63,892 nucleotides of DNA from a virus, in IMG/VR virus record IMGVR_UViG_3300046167_000699, positions 1 through 63,892 of that record; one strand, written 5' to 3'. Numbering within the stretch: position 1 is the stretch's first letter; each line of letters starts with the position of its first letter. The notes under the pieces were generated by a model. The model was not told where the DNA came from, searched no databases, and was given only the letters and a program-made list of their open reading frames with translations. The position numbers were made by a program, and so were the translations under genes. Positions 8,499 to 17,569 of the stretch are shown here, in pieces.

Positions 8499-9335
8499 AT
8501 GACATACTATATTTATCACATACCGGGTAAAAAAATAGGCGTAACACGTAATCTTAATAAGAGAGTAACGGAGCAGCAAGGCTACGCTCCAGACGAATAC
8601 GAAGTTCTATTTACGGGTGAAGATATCGACGAGATATCACAGTTGGAGATAGAACTTCAAAAGTCTTACGGCTATAGAGTTGACACTGAATTATACAAAA
8701 ACCTTTTTAAACCAAAACAAATGAGAGTAAACATTACCGATCAAACAACAACATTCCCTGTACCATTAAACAAACTAAAAGGTCGTCTTATGGACAACAT
8801 AGGTTTAAGTTGGGTAACACCGCACGGACATCGCGTTACAATAGACAAGCCGTTAGTAAAGTGGATTGTTGACAATGCACTAACATCACGCTTCAACAAT
8901 GAGCGTTGTTACATTTACAACAAGGCTATGTTTGAATTTGACAAAACTCGCCACAATAGTGTCGTGCATTCAAAAGAAGACTTTGGTGAAACTATATTTG
9001 GCGATATCCGCAGATGGGCAGATGATCGGGGTATATACGCTAAAGGCGATACAAAGACACAATTAATTAAATTATATGAAGAAGCAGGAGAGCTTGCTCA
9101 AGCTGTACTTAGGGATGATAACGAGGAGTTTATTGATGCTATTGGTGATTGCGTTGTTGTTCTCACCAACCTTGCCCACCTTGGAGGCGTCCGTATTGAA
9201 GATTGCATTGAGTCTGCTTACGATGAGATCTCTAATAGACGTGGTTCTATGGTCAACGGCTCGTTTGTAAAACAAACAATGCCAAGTAACAATGCATTCT
9301 CTGACTACTTACAATCTAAAACCAGCACACTATGA
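8499..9335 (+). CDS. GIY-YIG-like / MazG-like fusion protein
   Basis: A 278-residue two-domain protein. The first 70 residues resemble a GIY-YIG nuclease fold: a YYIYHIPGKKIGVTRNL start, basic RV, then QQGY and an LEIELQKSYGY helix. The C-terminal part (from about 185) has the MazG/all-alpha NTP pyrophosphatase pattern, TQLIKLYEEAGELAQAVLR followed by EEFIDAIGDCVVVLTNLA with its metal-binding acidic residues. The middle 100 residues are unassigned. MazG-type enzymes hydrolyse NTPs or (p)ppGpp. The GIY-YIG half may be degenerate, since not all catalytic positions can be confirmed by eye. Confidence 0.72.
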   Translation: MTYYIYHIPGKKIGVTRNLNKRVTEQQGYAPDEYEVLFTGEDIDEISQLEIELQKSYGYRVDTELYKNLFKPKQMRVNITDQTTTFPVPLNKLKGRLMDNIGLSWVTPHGHRVTIDKPLVKWIVDNALTSRFNNERCYIYNKAMFEFDKTRHNSVVHSKEDFGETIFGDIRRWADDRGIYAKGDTKTQLIKLYEEAGELAQAVLRDDNEEFIDAIGDCVVVLTNLAHLGGVRIEDCIESAYDEISNRRGSMVNGSFVKQTMPSNNAFSDYLQSKTSTL

Positions 9336-9577
9336 ATCCAATAAAATCACACGATACTATCGTGCCAATGCAATTCCGTGACCCAGTTGTACGCCGTGTA
9401 TGCCAAAAGTTTGTGGGTCGATCAAATGTCGGCTTTGAAAAGTACGGCGTAACGTTGCAAGACGATCCTAGTGAAATGCTTGCTTGGCTTAATCACTTAC
9501 AAGAAGAACTCATGGATGCAGTCTTGTATTTACAAAAAGCCAAAGAAACATATGAAGCACAGAGCTCCGAGGAGTAA
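9332..9577 (+). CDS. MazG-like/all-alpha NTP pyrophosphatase family protein
   Basis: An 81-residue helical protein with a VGFEKYGVTL segment followed by AWLNHLQEELMDAVLYLQKA, a pattern recurring in small phage proteins of the all-alpha NTP pyrophosphatase type (EE and D metal ligands). It overlaps the stop of the GIY-YIG/MazG gene by four bases, and so gives a second potential dNTP or nucleotide housekeeping activity next to thyA. Residues for a complete active site are fewer than in full MazG, so catalysis is not certain. Confidence 0.6.
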   Translation: MNPIKSHDTIVPMQFRDPVVRRVCQKFVGRSNVGFEKYGVTLQDDPSEMLAWLNHLQEELMDAVLYLQKAKETYEAQSSEE

Positions 9578-9578
9578 T

Positions 9579-10061
9579 ATGAAAAAGAAATATAGTAGAA
9601 AGAAAGGACCAGTGAGAGCAAAGAAGGTATCGTATGACGGTATCAACTTTGCCTCAGGGCTTGAAAAGTATATGTACATGGCTTTACGAAAAGCTAAAAT
9701 AGCAGCATTATATGAAGGAGAAACATTCGAATTGCAACAAGCATTTGATTTCCCATTTGAAAGTTACGAGCGCACGGGGAACGGTAAGGGCGAATTTACT
9801 AATAGAGGAAATAAGAAAATCCTCAACATTAAGTACACCCCCGATTTCGTAGGCAAGCACTTTATCATTGAGACTAAAGGACGAGCTAACGAATCATTCC
9901 CAATGCGCTGGAAGCTGTTCAAAAAGCATATAGCTGAAAACAAACTAGAGCCGTTCACATTGTATAAACCACAAAATCAGAAAGAATGCGACGAGACAAT
10001 TCAACTGATCCTGGAGAAACAAAAGCAGTCGCCAGGAAAAAGTACGCAGAGCGAAAGATAG
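9579..10061 (+). CDS. Endonuclease I-like (PD-(D/E)XK) Holliday junction resolvase
   Basis: A 160-residue nuclease resembling T7 endonuclease I, which resolves branched DNA. The N-terminus is basic and the active site is the TPDF (Asp89) and ETKG (Glu98, Lys100) pair, with Glu29 in GLEKYM as a probable further ligand. The open frame extends upstream to 9471, but the ATG at 9579, just after the stop of the preceding gene, gives the natural start. It would debranch DNA before packaging and complement the ERF/exonuclease module. Confidence 0.85.
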   Translation: MKKKYSRKKGPVRAKKVSYDGINFASGLEKYMYMALRKAKIAALYEGETFELQQAFDFPFESYERTGNGKGEFTNRGNKKILNIKYTPDFVGKHFIIETKGRANESFPMRWKLFKKHIAENKLEPFTLYKPQNQKECDETIQLILEKQKQSPGKSTQSER

Positions 10062-10153
10062 AAAAATGGATTAAGTGGTCGTGGGATGTACGCGGCAGAG
10101 TAATTTATAAAGAACTAATAGAACAAATAAACAAATATGAGCGAAAAGAGTAA
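9986..10153 (+). CDS. Small basic hypothetical protein
   Basis: A 55-residue, strongly basic ORF in a different frame, overlapping the resolvase end by 76 bases and the next small ORF by 17. It has a KKYAERKIEKWIKWSWD helix and ends in KYERKE. Coding is suggested by its coverage of an otherwise empty 75-base gap and its neighbour-like overlaps. No family is recognised. Confidence 0.5.
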   Translation: MRRDNSTDPGETKAVARKKYAERKIEKWIKWSWDVRGRVIYKELIEQINKYERKE

Positions 10154-10283
10154 AGGTTGGGCTATCTCAATAGGTTTTTATCCGGGTGTCTTAATAGGCG
10201 CCCGAACTTACCACGCAGAAGATATGACGTCGCACGTGTTCTATCTGCCGTTTTTTGATGTTGCATTTCAAATAGAACGCTAA
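10137..10283 (+). CDS. Small conserved-looking protein upstream of nrdB
   Basis: A 48-residue protein with a central hydrophobic, aromatic-rich sequence (IGFYPGVLIGARTY and YLPFFDVAF) ending in IER. Its stop overlaps the nrdB start as TAATG, the coupling seen throughout this operon. I recognise the type as a companion gene near phage reductase genes but know no function. A membrane-associated or small folded beta protein are both possible. Confidence 0.6.
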   Translation: MSEKSKGWAISIGFYPGVLIGARTYHAEDMTSHVFYLPFFDVAFQIER

Positions 10284-11251
10284 TGGGGTTATTTAACGAA
10301 CGAGTAGCGTACAAACCTTTTGAATATCCAGAATATTACACGGAAGGTTGGCTAAAGCAAGCGCAGGCATTTTGGCTGCACACTGAAATATCAATGCAAA
10401 GCGACATTAAAGACTGGAACGAGAAGCTTACACCTGAGGAAAAAAACTTAGTAGGTAACATACTTTTAGGTTTTGCACAAACAGAATGTGCCGTGTCTGA
10501 TTATTGGACACAAAAAGTTGTTGGCTGGTTCCCAAAGCACGAAATACAGCAAATGGCCATGATGTTCGGCTCGCAAGAAACAGTCCACGCAGTAGCTTAT
10601 AGTTACCTCAATGAGACGTTAGGCCTAGAAGATTATGAAGCCTTCTTACACGAGCCCGCAACAGCCTCTAGGTTTGATAATCTAGTCGCATACGATGGCA
10701 CAGATAAGTTAGGCATAGCTAAATCATTAGCTGTGTTCAGTGCATTCGCGGAAGGCGTTAGTCTATACTCGGCTTTTGCTGTTTTGTATTCTTTTCAACT
10801 GCGCAATTTACTTAAGGGTATTGGGCAGCAAATGAAGTGGAGTGTAAGAGACGAGTCATTGCACAGCAAGATGGGGTGTCAATTGTTTCGCCATATGTGC
10901 GAAGAAGACGCTGAATTAATGGAACAATGCCGGAAAGATGTTATTGATGCCGCATCCACTATGATAAAACTTGAAGAAGATTATATAGATAAGATGTTTG
11001 AGGCTGGTGATATTGAAGGCATAGCCGCTGAAGATTTAAAGAATTTTATTAAAAAGAGAACAAATGAAAAGCTTGTTGAGCTTGGTTATATTGACCTTGG
11101 CAATTATTTCCCTTATGTGGAAGGATCGGCCAAAAAATTAGATTGGTTTTACCATTTAACAGGTGGTGTAACACACACTGATTTCTTTGCGATCAGACCG
11201 ACAGACTATTCTAAAGCTAACGAAGGAGAAGATTTTGAAGACATATGGTAG
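10283..11251 (+). CDS. nrdB: Ribonucleotide reductase class I beta subunit
   Basis: A 322-residue ferritin-like subunit carrying the diiron-tyrosyl cofactor. The ligands fall at the expected spacing: Glu68 (QTEC), Glu99 and His102 (SQETVHAVAY), Glu157 (AFAEG), Glu191 and His194 (RDESLH). The radical tyrosine is Tyr106. It supplies the radical to NrdA for NDP reduction. The C-terminus, ending GEDFEDIW, would dock onto NrdA. It overlaps nrdA by seven bases. All key residues are present, so the enzyme is likely active. Confidence 0.95.
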   Translation: MGLFNERVAYKPFEYPEYYTEGWLKQAQAFWLHTEISMQSDIKDWNEKLTPEEKNLVGNILLGFAQTECAVSDYWTQKVVGWFPKHEIQQMAMMFGSQETVHAVAYSYLNETLGLEDYEAFLHEPATASRFDNLVAYDGTDKLGIAKSLAVFSAFAEGVSLYSAFAVLYSFQLRNLLKGIGQQMKWSVRDESLHSKMGCQLFRHMCEEDAELMEQCRKDVIDAASTMIKLEEDYIDKMFEAGDIEGIAAEDLKNFIKKRTNEKLVELGYIDLGNYFPYVEGSAKKLDWFYHLTGGVTHTDFFAIRPTDYSKANEGEDFEDIW

Positions 11252-12972
11252 AGACTTGGAATAACGAATGGATCAAAGGAACAGACTACCCTGCATGGGG
11301 TGATACTGAAGTATACAGAAAAACAATCTCTGGTGGGTACTTGCTGCAAGGCGAGACCCCAAGAGATGCTTACGAACGTGTAGCTAAAACAGTTGCGCGA
11401 AGATTATATAAGCCAGAACTTGCAGATGTATTTTTTGATTACATATGGAAAGGTTGGCTTAACCTGGCTTCTCCTGTACTTTCAAATACCGGTACCGACA
11501 GAGGCTTACCGATTAGTTGCTTTGGAATTGATGTCGCGGATAGTATCCAAGATATCGGCTCTAAGAACCTAGAAATGATGTTGCTAGCAAAACACGGTGG
11601 CGGTGTGGGTGTTGGCATTAATATGATAAGACCCGCTGGAGCTAAAATTACAGGAAATGGAACATCAGACGGAGTCGTACCTTTTTGCAAAATCTATGAC
11701 TCAACAATCCTTGCAACTAATCAAGGATCTGTTAGAAGAGGAGCAGCATCAGTTAACATCAACATTGAACACCCTGATTTCGAAGAGTGGTTGGAAATCA
11801 GAGAACCGAAGGGCGATGTTAACCGACAATCGCTTAATCTCCATCAGTGCGCAATTGTTGGTGATAAGTTTATGCGACGACTTGAACAAGGCGATAAAGA
11901 AGCGAGAACTCGATGGAGTAAACTTCTTAGAAAGCGAAAAGCAACTGGAGAACCGTACATTATGTTTAAAGGGAACGTTAATAAGAACAATCCGGAAGCA
12001 TATAAGTCAAATGGTTTAAAAGTACATATGACAAACATATGTAGTGAGATTACACTGCATACAGACGAGTCACACAGCTTTGTATGTTGTTTGAGTTCGC
12101 TTAACCTGTCTAAGTACGACGAATGGAAAGGCACTGATCTTATTTACCATGCTACATGGTTTTTAGATGGTGTTATGGAAGAATTTATACAACGAGCAAA
12201 AGGCTTGCGTGGTTTTGAAAATGCAATACGCTCAGCAGTTAAGGGCAGACCATTGGGTCTTGGCGTCTTAGGCTGGCATACTTATTTGCAAGACAGAGGC
12301 ATACCTTTTGAAGGATTATCAGCACAATATGAAACAAGAAAAATATTCTCTCAAATCAAAATTGAAAGCGAACGCGCTTCAAGGGACCTGGCCGATGTCT
12401 ATGGTGAACCTCTTTGGTGTGTCGGCACTGGGATGCGTAACACTCATCTTAGGGCTATTGCTCCTACCGTTAGTAATAGTAAACTGGCTGGGAACGTTTC
12501 TCCAGGTATTGAGCCGTGGGCCGCAAACGTATTTACAGAACAAAGTGCTAAGGGTACTTTCATACGTAGAAACCCTGTTCTTGAAAGTGTTTTAGAAGAT
12601 AATGAGATAAACACTGAAAAGATCTGGAATCAAATCCTAGCCGACGGTGGCTCAGTGCAGAACATCGAAGAACTCGATGGATTGTTAATGGGTGATTGGG
12701 ACGAGCCAGTTAAGAACGTGTTTAAAACGTTTAAAGAAATTAACCAACTGGAATTAGTAAGGCAAGCCGGAATACGGCAGCAGTACATTGACCAATCGGT
12801 TAGTTTAAATCTAGCCTTCCCTTCTGAAGCTACTCCAAAGTGGATTAACAAAGTTCATATGGAAGCTTGGAAGCAAGGTGTCAAAACCTTGTATTATACG
12901 AGGACGGAATCAGTGCTGCGTGGCGATTTAGCCGCTGCTGCAATGGATGATTGCGTTGCCTGTGATGGTTAA
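11245..12972 (+). CDS. nrdA: Ribonucleotide reductase alpha subunit
   Basis: A 575-residue catalytic subunit, shorter than the roughly 760 residues of cellular NrdA because it lacks an N-terminal ATP-cone; it is therefore probably not subject to overall dATP inhibition. Recognisable elements are SNTGTDRGLPISCFG with redox Cys92, the glycine-rich GGGVGVGINMIR, the CSEITL substrate-binding region, a CCLSSLNL segment, and the C-terminal CVAC pair (Cys570 and Cys573) that is re-reduced by thioredoxin-like partners. It is the last gene of the plus-strand operon and ends directly before the convergent terminator. Confidence 0.93.
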   Translation: MVETWNNEWIKGTDYPAWGDTEVYRKTISGGYLLQGETPRDAYERVAKTVARRLYKPELADVFFDYIWKGWLNLASPVLSNTGTDRGLPISCFGIDVADSIQDIGSKNLEMMLLAKHGGGVGVGINMIRPAGAKITGNGTSDGVVPFCKIYDSTILATNQGSVRRGAASVNINIEHPDFEEWLEIREPKGDVNRQSLNLHQCAIVGDKFMRRLEQGDKEARTRWSKLLRKRKATGEPYIMFKGNVNKNNPEAYKSNGLKVHMTNICSEITLHTDESHSFVCCLSSLNLSKYDEWKGTDLIYHATWFLDGVMEEFIQRAKGLRGFENAIRSAVKGRPLGLGVLGWHTYLQDRGIPFEGLSAQYETRKIFSQIKIESERASRDLADVYGEPLWCVGTGMRNTHLRAIAPTVSNSKLAGNVSPGIEPWAANVFTEQSAKGTFIRRNPVLESVLEDNEINTEKIWNQILADGGSVQNIEELDGLLMGDWDEPVKNVFKTFKEINQLELVRQAGIRQQYIDQSVSLNLAFPSEATPKWINKVHMEAWKQGVKTLYYTRTESVLRGDLAAAAMDDCVACDG

Positions 12973-12973
12973 A

Positions 12974-13012
12974 AAAATAAAGGGGATCCAGTAACGGGTC
13001 CCCTTTTATTTA
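12974..13012. terminator. Bidirectional terminator between converging arms
   Basis: An 8-bp stem (GGGGATCC with GGGTCCCC, one T-G wobble) around the 6-base loop AGTAAC. It is flanked by an A tract on the left and TTTTATTTATT on the right, so either strand reads as stem plus U tract. It lies exactly between nrdA (plus) and the last late gene (minus). Confidence 0.88.
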
Positions 13013-13318
13013 TTACATATTGCTAGGATTTACCCGGCGCATTCTTTTTTCCGCCGCCGCTTCAGCTATTGATACAGCTTCTTTAAACCCTGGTTGTCCT
13101 TGTGATATTTTAGCACCTCCAGCTTTTTTAAACTCTTCCGCTTTCATGCTACGGCGAAGAGAATCACTGTCTTTACCAGCTGCCCGCTTTTCAGCGACCA
13201 TCGCAGCTTTTTCTTTGTTACTTTTAGTATCGGCTTTTTTAGCTACTGATTTAGCGCCGTACATTTTTCCCACCGCTTTAGGTGCCCCTAAATTATTAGG
13301 TCCAATTCCTTTTCTCAT
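13013..13318 (-). CDS. Small basic protein
   Basis: A 101-residue Lys/Ala-rich protein with low hydrophobicity, no recognised domain, and several SxR/K and AKK repeats. It is the final gene of the late operon, adjacent to the convergent terminator. It resembles the other lysine-rich proteins near 17 kb, 46.7 kb and 56.4 kb and could be a DNA-binding virion component. That role is inferred from charge and neighbourhood only. Confidence 0.6.
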   Translation of the reverse strand: MRKGIGPNNLGAPKAVGKMYGAKSVAKKADTKSNKEKAAMVAEKRAAGKDSDSLRRSMKAEEFKKAGGAKISQGQPGFKEAVSIAEAAAEKRMRRVNPSNM

Positions 13319-13328
13319 TTTGTTGTTT

Positions 13329-13757
13329 TTATATTGTTAATTTAATGCCTACGTTTAAGTAACTAAGGTCTTTGTTTATTTGCAATACTCTCGCTATAAA
13401 CCAAACTGGTTTATAAATCCTCACACTACCACCCCATTGCCCTAAAAGCAAACTAGGATTATTATTTATTCTATGTAAGCTACCTAATGATAGGTTCAAG
13501 CTTTTATTTAGTTTAAAGTTGTAGCTAGTAAAAATATAAGCAGTGTTGTGATGACCCTCCCCCATTATGTGTGTACCCACCTCGAACGATTTGTATTCCA
13601 TGCTTGCCGCTATCGCCGCTGCGTGAAAACAGCTAGCCCAAGCTATGTTGTACTTAACGTCATTGTTGTATTCCCAATTGGTAACTTTGTGGTAAGGAGG
13701 GCATTCTTGCCCTAATAGCGCTGTGCTAAAAAGCAAAGCAGCTAAAAGTTTAAGCAT
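13329..13757 (-). CDS. Exported protein, possible small beta-barrel
   Basis: A 142-residue protein with a clear signal peptide: a basic start, a hydrophobic stretch LLAALLFSTALL, and a likely cleavage near GQE. The mature part has alternating polar/hydrophobic strands and ends in a strand (LSYLNVGIKLTI), a pattern seen in outer-membrane or periplasmic beta proteins. Two or three cysteines are present. It overlaps the last codons of the fibre gene. A phage-encoded change to the host envelope is plausible but unproven. Confidence 0.65.
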   Translation of the reverse strand: MLKLLAALLFSTALLGQECPPYHKVTNWEYNNDVKYNIAWASCFHAAAIAASMEYKSFEVGTHIMGEGHHNTAYIFTSYNFKLNKSLNLSLGSLHRINNNPSLLLGQWGGSVRIYKPVWFIARVLQINKDLSYLNVGIKLTI

Positions 13758-16599
13758 AAATCATTTGGTTTGAACCAAGAACTGTTAAACCTTTAACGCC
13801 GCCTATTACGTTGACTTGGAATTTAATTATAGCTGTATCGTTAGTGCCTAAGCTTATTACATTTATAGTTGTACCTTCGATTTCAACAATAGATCTTGTT
13901 TTCAGAAAAGTGCTATTGCCATCGCGCACTACATAAGCAGGAATCATGTTAGCACCAGCCGTACTAGACCTATTCAGTTCAACAATAATTTCTTGACCAG
14001 GCGTTGCGACAGCTGGCGGTGCCATTCTAAACCTATTAGTCGTGCTCCCGGAGGCATTAGTGACTGACAATCTATTGTATCCCCCTGATAATGCATGTTC
14101 ATAATCCGCTGTGAATGTGAAGGCATCTGTTGTAGTGGTTAATATTACATAAGTAGCATTCCCGCTAACAAATACTAGGTCAAATCTTACATAACCTGTT
14201 TCGTTAGTTCTTGATTTAATAGTGTACGTAAGGATACCGCTTGCGCCACCACCCACTTGGTTAAGAGTAATTGTTCCACCAACAGCCATGTTCTGGAGCG
14301 CCAGGGCGTTATTTGTTCCGTCAAGTTGGTTATTAGCAACGGTAATTTCCTGCACATTTTGCGCCTCAGCTGAAGTCACGTAGCGAACTCTAACTTTTCC
14401 ATTGCCACTAGGGGCTCCAATTGATCCGCTACTTACACTTTCAACACTATATTGATTAGCCACTGGATTTAAGTTTGTATTGTAAGATATGTTAGTTGCA
14501 CTTGCTGGCCGAGAAAAAGCATTTTCTATAACATAACCGTTAGCATCAACAGCAAGAGAAGATACAGGTGCACCTGAAAAAGGAGCGCTTGACCCATATT
14601 TGTTTAAGCGCAATTGGCCGTTGTTAGCTATTTCTAACTTAGTGTCGGCAACCGTACTGTTAACAGAGGTTGTTTCAATCTCTAATCTTGAAGGGCTGCT
14701 GCTTGGATTGAAACTGCCGTCAGCTACAAATTTTATTTTACCAACTTCTGTTGAAGAATAATACGACTCAATCTCAGATAATAAAGCACCCGAGAATGGG
14801 GTAGTCTGCTGAGCGCTAGCAAGCTTTAAGGAAGGTTGGTTAACAACACCTGCAATGGTTAAAGTGTTTGTGGATGTTGCGTAGTTAAATTCACCTTCTG
14901 CAGCAAAAGCACCGTTACTATTAAATTGTACATCGCCGTTTGATCCAGCTGCTGGAGTAACGTATTGTGGTATATTTAAATTGTTATTTGATAATGTAGC
15001 CGCTCCACTGGTTCCTGTGGTTGTTAAATTTATATTTGTAGGTATTGTGTTTAATGCTGCTAACGCGCCTAATCCATTTACATATTGCGCGCCAGTTCCA
15101 GCGCCTGAAATAGCTATTGTGCCTTGACTTGTTATAGGTGAATTAGAAACGGTAAAGGCTGAAGGCATTGACACGCCTACGCTTTGCACAGCGACGCCTA
15201 AGTATTCCGGTATATTTAATGTTCCAGTAGTGCTGTTAAACTGAGCAGCCCCGGATGTACCGTTAGTGGTTAAAATTATCGCATCTGCCCATTGGTTGTC
15301 GCCACGCAGGAAGTTACCAGCGTCAGGAGTTTGCCCTGTTGCGTTTAATGACGCAGTAATCACAGGTGTTGTGTCTGGGTCAGCTGTAATTACCCGTATA
15401 AATGCGGTTTGACCACCGGTTACTTCGGTTACTGTACCGCTGCCCGCTGGTGTTGCCCATGTATTATCACCTCTTAAGAAAGATGTTGCACTAGGTGTTC
15501 CTGTAGCGCTTAAATCATAAGTTAAATCACCAGTGGCAGTAATGTCTGCACTTGAACTGCTTATAAATGTTCCGTTCAGAGCCCCTACTCTTGTAACCGT
15601 TCCACCCCCGGGGTTTGACGAGTAGTTGGGTACATTCAATACCCCTCCAGCAAGTGTAGCTGGGCCAGTAGTGCCTGTGGTGGTTAATGTTATGCTTGAC
15701 CCAGAATAATCCGGTATGTTTAGTACATTATTGGCAAGAGTCGCAACACCGCTACTATTGTTGGTTGTTATTGCTGTTATAACAGGTAACACTAAGGTAC
15801 CATCTCCGGCGACAAGTCTAGTATTGTCAGGACCCTGCCATGCAATGCTTATATTAGGATTAACAGTGCTATTTGCTACAGTAACGTCAAGTGCGCTAGT
15901 ATTCGGAATGACTTCCGCAGTCACCTCAGTTACTGTGCCACTGCCCGCAGGTGTTGCCCACGTGTTGTCACCTCTTAAATATGTGGTTGAGCTAGGTGTT
16001 CCCGTAGCTGACAAGTCTATCGCACCCGTAGTAACAGCGCCTGTTGCACCGCTATTAGAAACCGCAGCGCTTACAAATTGTCCGTTAACATTGGTAAAAG
16101 AAGTAACTCCCGCGCCACCACCACCACCACCGGTGGAAGCTATTGTAAATGTATTACTACCGTTATCAGTAAGGGTAATGTGATTACCAGCCTGTATAGT
16201 CACAACATCGTTGCTACCGTCTGACCCGGTTAGTGCCATATTTATATTTCCGGCCGCGCCTACAGCACCGTAGTCGTAGCTAGGGTTGCTAGTAAAACCA
16301 TCTGGGTTTGCAGCATCATAAGGCGTAAACCCTAATCCGGATGTTATATCACCGCTAGTCAAAGCTAAGGTTCCACCTAGTGTTAAATTACCAGAAGATG
16401 TTACCGTTCCTGTTAAGGTTAAACCGCTAACTGTTCCAGTACCGGAAACACTGGTTACAACGCCGGTGCCTAATACATAAGCTTTAACGTCGCTTAACTT
16501 AAAATTAACCGTGTCTAAAGAGTTATCCGCGTTAGAGCCCAGTATTAAATCAGTATCTGATAGTACTGTATCTACAATGTAAGTCTGTATTCTTGCCAT
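13750..16599 (-). CDS. Large tail fibre protein
   Basis: A 949-residue fibre with low-complexity Gly/Thr/Ser/Asn repeats. The N-terminal MARIQTYIVD segment closely parallels MARISTYPVD of the protein at 55.6-56.3 kb and probably anchors it to the baseplate. The central shaft repeats units such as LRGDNTWATPAGSGTVTEVT and TTTGTSGAATL, typical of trimeric phage fibres. The C-terminal 250 residues are less repetitive and may form the receptor-binding tip. It lies far from the other fibre genes, at the distal end of the late operon. Confidence 0.85.
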   Translation of the reverse strand: MARIQTYIVDTVLSDTDLILGSNADNSLDTVNFKLSDVKAYVLGTGVVTSVSGTGTVSGLTLTGTVTSSGNLTLGGTLALTSGDITSGLGFTPYDAANPDGFTSNPSYDYGAVGAAGNINMALTGSDGSNDVVTIQAGNHITLTDNGSNTFTIASTGGGGGGAGVTSFTNVNGQFVSAAVSNSGATGAVTTGAIDLSATGTPSSTTYLRGDNTWATPAGSGTVTEVTAEVIPNTSALDVTVANSTVNPNISIAWQGPDNTRLVAGDGTLVLPVITAITTNNSSGVATLANNVLNIPDYSGSSITLTTTGTTGPATLAGGVLNVPNYSSNPGGGTVTRVGALNGTFISSSSADITATGDLTYDLSATGTPSATSFLRGDNTWATPAGSGTVTEVTGGQTAFIRVITADPDTTPVITASLNATGQTPDAGNFLRGDNQWADAIILTTNGTSGAAQFNSTTGTLNIPEYLGVAVQSVGVSMPSAFTVSNSPITSQGTIAISGAGTGAQYVNGLGALAALNTIPTNINLTTTGTSGAATLSNNNLNIPQYVTPAAGSNGDVQFNSNGAFAAEGEFNYATSTNTLTIAGVVNQPSLKLASAQQTTPFSGALLSEIESYYSSTEVGKIKFVADGSFNPSSSPSRLEIETTSVNSTVADTKLEIANNGQLRLNKYGSSAPFSGAPVSSLAVDANGYVIENAFSRPASATNISYNTNLNPVANQYSVESVSSGSIGAPSGNGKVRVRYVTSAEAQNVQEITVANNQLDGTNNALALQNMAVGGTITLNQVGGGASGILTYTIKSRTNETGYVRFDLVFVSGNATYVILTTTTDAFTFTADYEHALSGGYNRLSVTNASGSTTNRFRMAPPAVATPGQEIIVELNRSSTAGANMIPAYVVRDGNSTFLKTRSIVEIEGTTINVISLGTNDTAIIKFQVNVIGGVKGLTVLGSNQMIYA

Positions 16600-16862
16600 T
16601 ATTTATTTTTTTTGTATCGGCTTACTCTGCCTTTAGTATTTTTTTCTTTTTGAGCTCTAGCTTTTTCCGCTGGAGTTAATTCGCTCCACGTAGCGGGCGT
16701 GTCTTTTGAAACGCGCTTAGTAGGTCTAAAAGTATTTTCCCCGCCTTCGTAGTTTTCTTTACCACTAGGTGTTTCCCATTTTTCTTTAAACCAACGTTTA
16801 AGGGCCAAACCTTCTTTAGTCTTTCTGACTTTTTTGAACGGGGAATTACTTTGCGTGTACAT
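16599..16862 (-). CDS. Lysine-rich SPF-motif protein
   Basis: An 87-residue strongly basic protein with the N-terminal NSPFKKVRKTKEG, a motif nearly repeated in the protein at 46.6-46.8 kb (NSPFLKLKKTTKG). A KRWFKEKW segment and a basic RVSRYKKNK tail follow. Such proteins recur in Bacteroidetes and algal-virus genomes without known function. It overlaps both neighbours by one to a few bases. A packaged DNA-condensing role would fit the charge, but this is inference. Confidence 0.7.
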   Translation of the reverse strand: MYTQSNSPFKKVRKTKEGLALKRWFKEKWETPSGKENYEGGENTFRPTKRVSKDTPATWSELTPAEKARAQKEKNTKGRVSRYKKNK

Positions 16863-17005
16863 TACTTTTTCTTTTTGCCCTTATTCTTTCTGCACTTTGC
16901 AATAGCACCAGAAGCATAAGCTGAGGGGAATACATCGTATTGTGCTTTTACCTTATGATAACATGCATCTTTAAGCTTAAAGGGTGATGACATTTTAAAC
17001 GCCAT
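16862..17005 (-). CDS. 47-aa SPF-motif protein
   Basis: A short basic protein with SSPFKLKDACYHKVKAQYD, then PSAYASGAIAKCRKNKG and a poly-lysine end. The YHKVK, PSAYASGA and KCRK blocks are recognisable from a family of small phage and giant-virus proteins. Two cysteines may bind metal. Its stop overlaps the next start (TAATG), and its start overlaps the end of the SPAK protein by 11 bases. Confidence 0.75.
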   Translation of the reverse strand: MAFKMSSPFKLKDACYHKVKAQYDVFPSAYASGAIAKCRKNKGKKKK

Positions 17006-17561
17006 AATATCCTTTTTTGTAGTTTTTAGCTGGCGACTTAGCGTTGTACTTAGCTTTCTGCTTAGCGCGCTTTTCTTTCTTTAGCTCGCTGTAAGTTTTA
17101 TCACTAAACGGTGCTTCAAGAGCTGATGTAAACTTGTCTACAACTTTTGTGCTTTTACCCATCTCTTTATCTTTTAAAGACTTCTCGTAGGCAAATTCGC
17201 CTGCTGTGGTTTGCTTAGCTGGAGATCTTTTTGCTTCGTTTTTACGTGCAATTCTGCCCGCTTTTTCTGCCGCTGCATCGCCTGCACCCATACCTGGTTT
17301 ACTCATCCAAGAGTTTGTGTCATTTCTTAAAGCGTTGTAAGTGTAAGTTGAGTCGCTAGAAATTCTTGTTTGAGCCGCGCGCTGCGCCGCTTTCTTTTCT
17401 CCTGGAGTTTCTGGTGTACGCTTTATCTTCTGCATACTTTTTGTTTGTTTAGCTGGAGATTCTGGTGCGGCTTTAATTGCATCTTGCAAATGCTGCGGCA
17501 ACTTTCCTTGGTTACCTTTTAACGCCTTTAATACAGGCGATTTTGGATTTTGTTTATACAT
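16995..17561 (-). CDS. SPAK-repeat basic protein
   Basis: A 188-residue Lys/Ala/Ser-rich protein with four copies of an SPAK motif (near residues 35, 113, 176 and similar) and an N-terminal block SPVLKALKGNQGKLPQHL. SPxK repeats resemble the minor-groove-binding motifs of histone H1 tails, so DNA binding is a reasonable guess. It is predicted to be largely disordered. It belongs to a run of basic proteins between the exported envelope proteins and the final fibre. Confidence 0.68.
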   Translation of the reverse strand: MYKQNPKSPVLKALKGNQGKLPQHLQDAIKAAPESPAKQTKSMQKIKRTPETPGEKKAAQRAAQTRISSDSTYTYNALRNDTNSWMSKPGMGAGDAAAEKAGRIARKNEAKRSPAKQTTAGEFAYEKSLKDKEMGKSTKVVDKFTSALEAPFSDKTYSELKKEKRAKQKAKYNAKSPAKNYKKGYYGV

Positions 17562-17569
17562 AACTTTTA

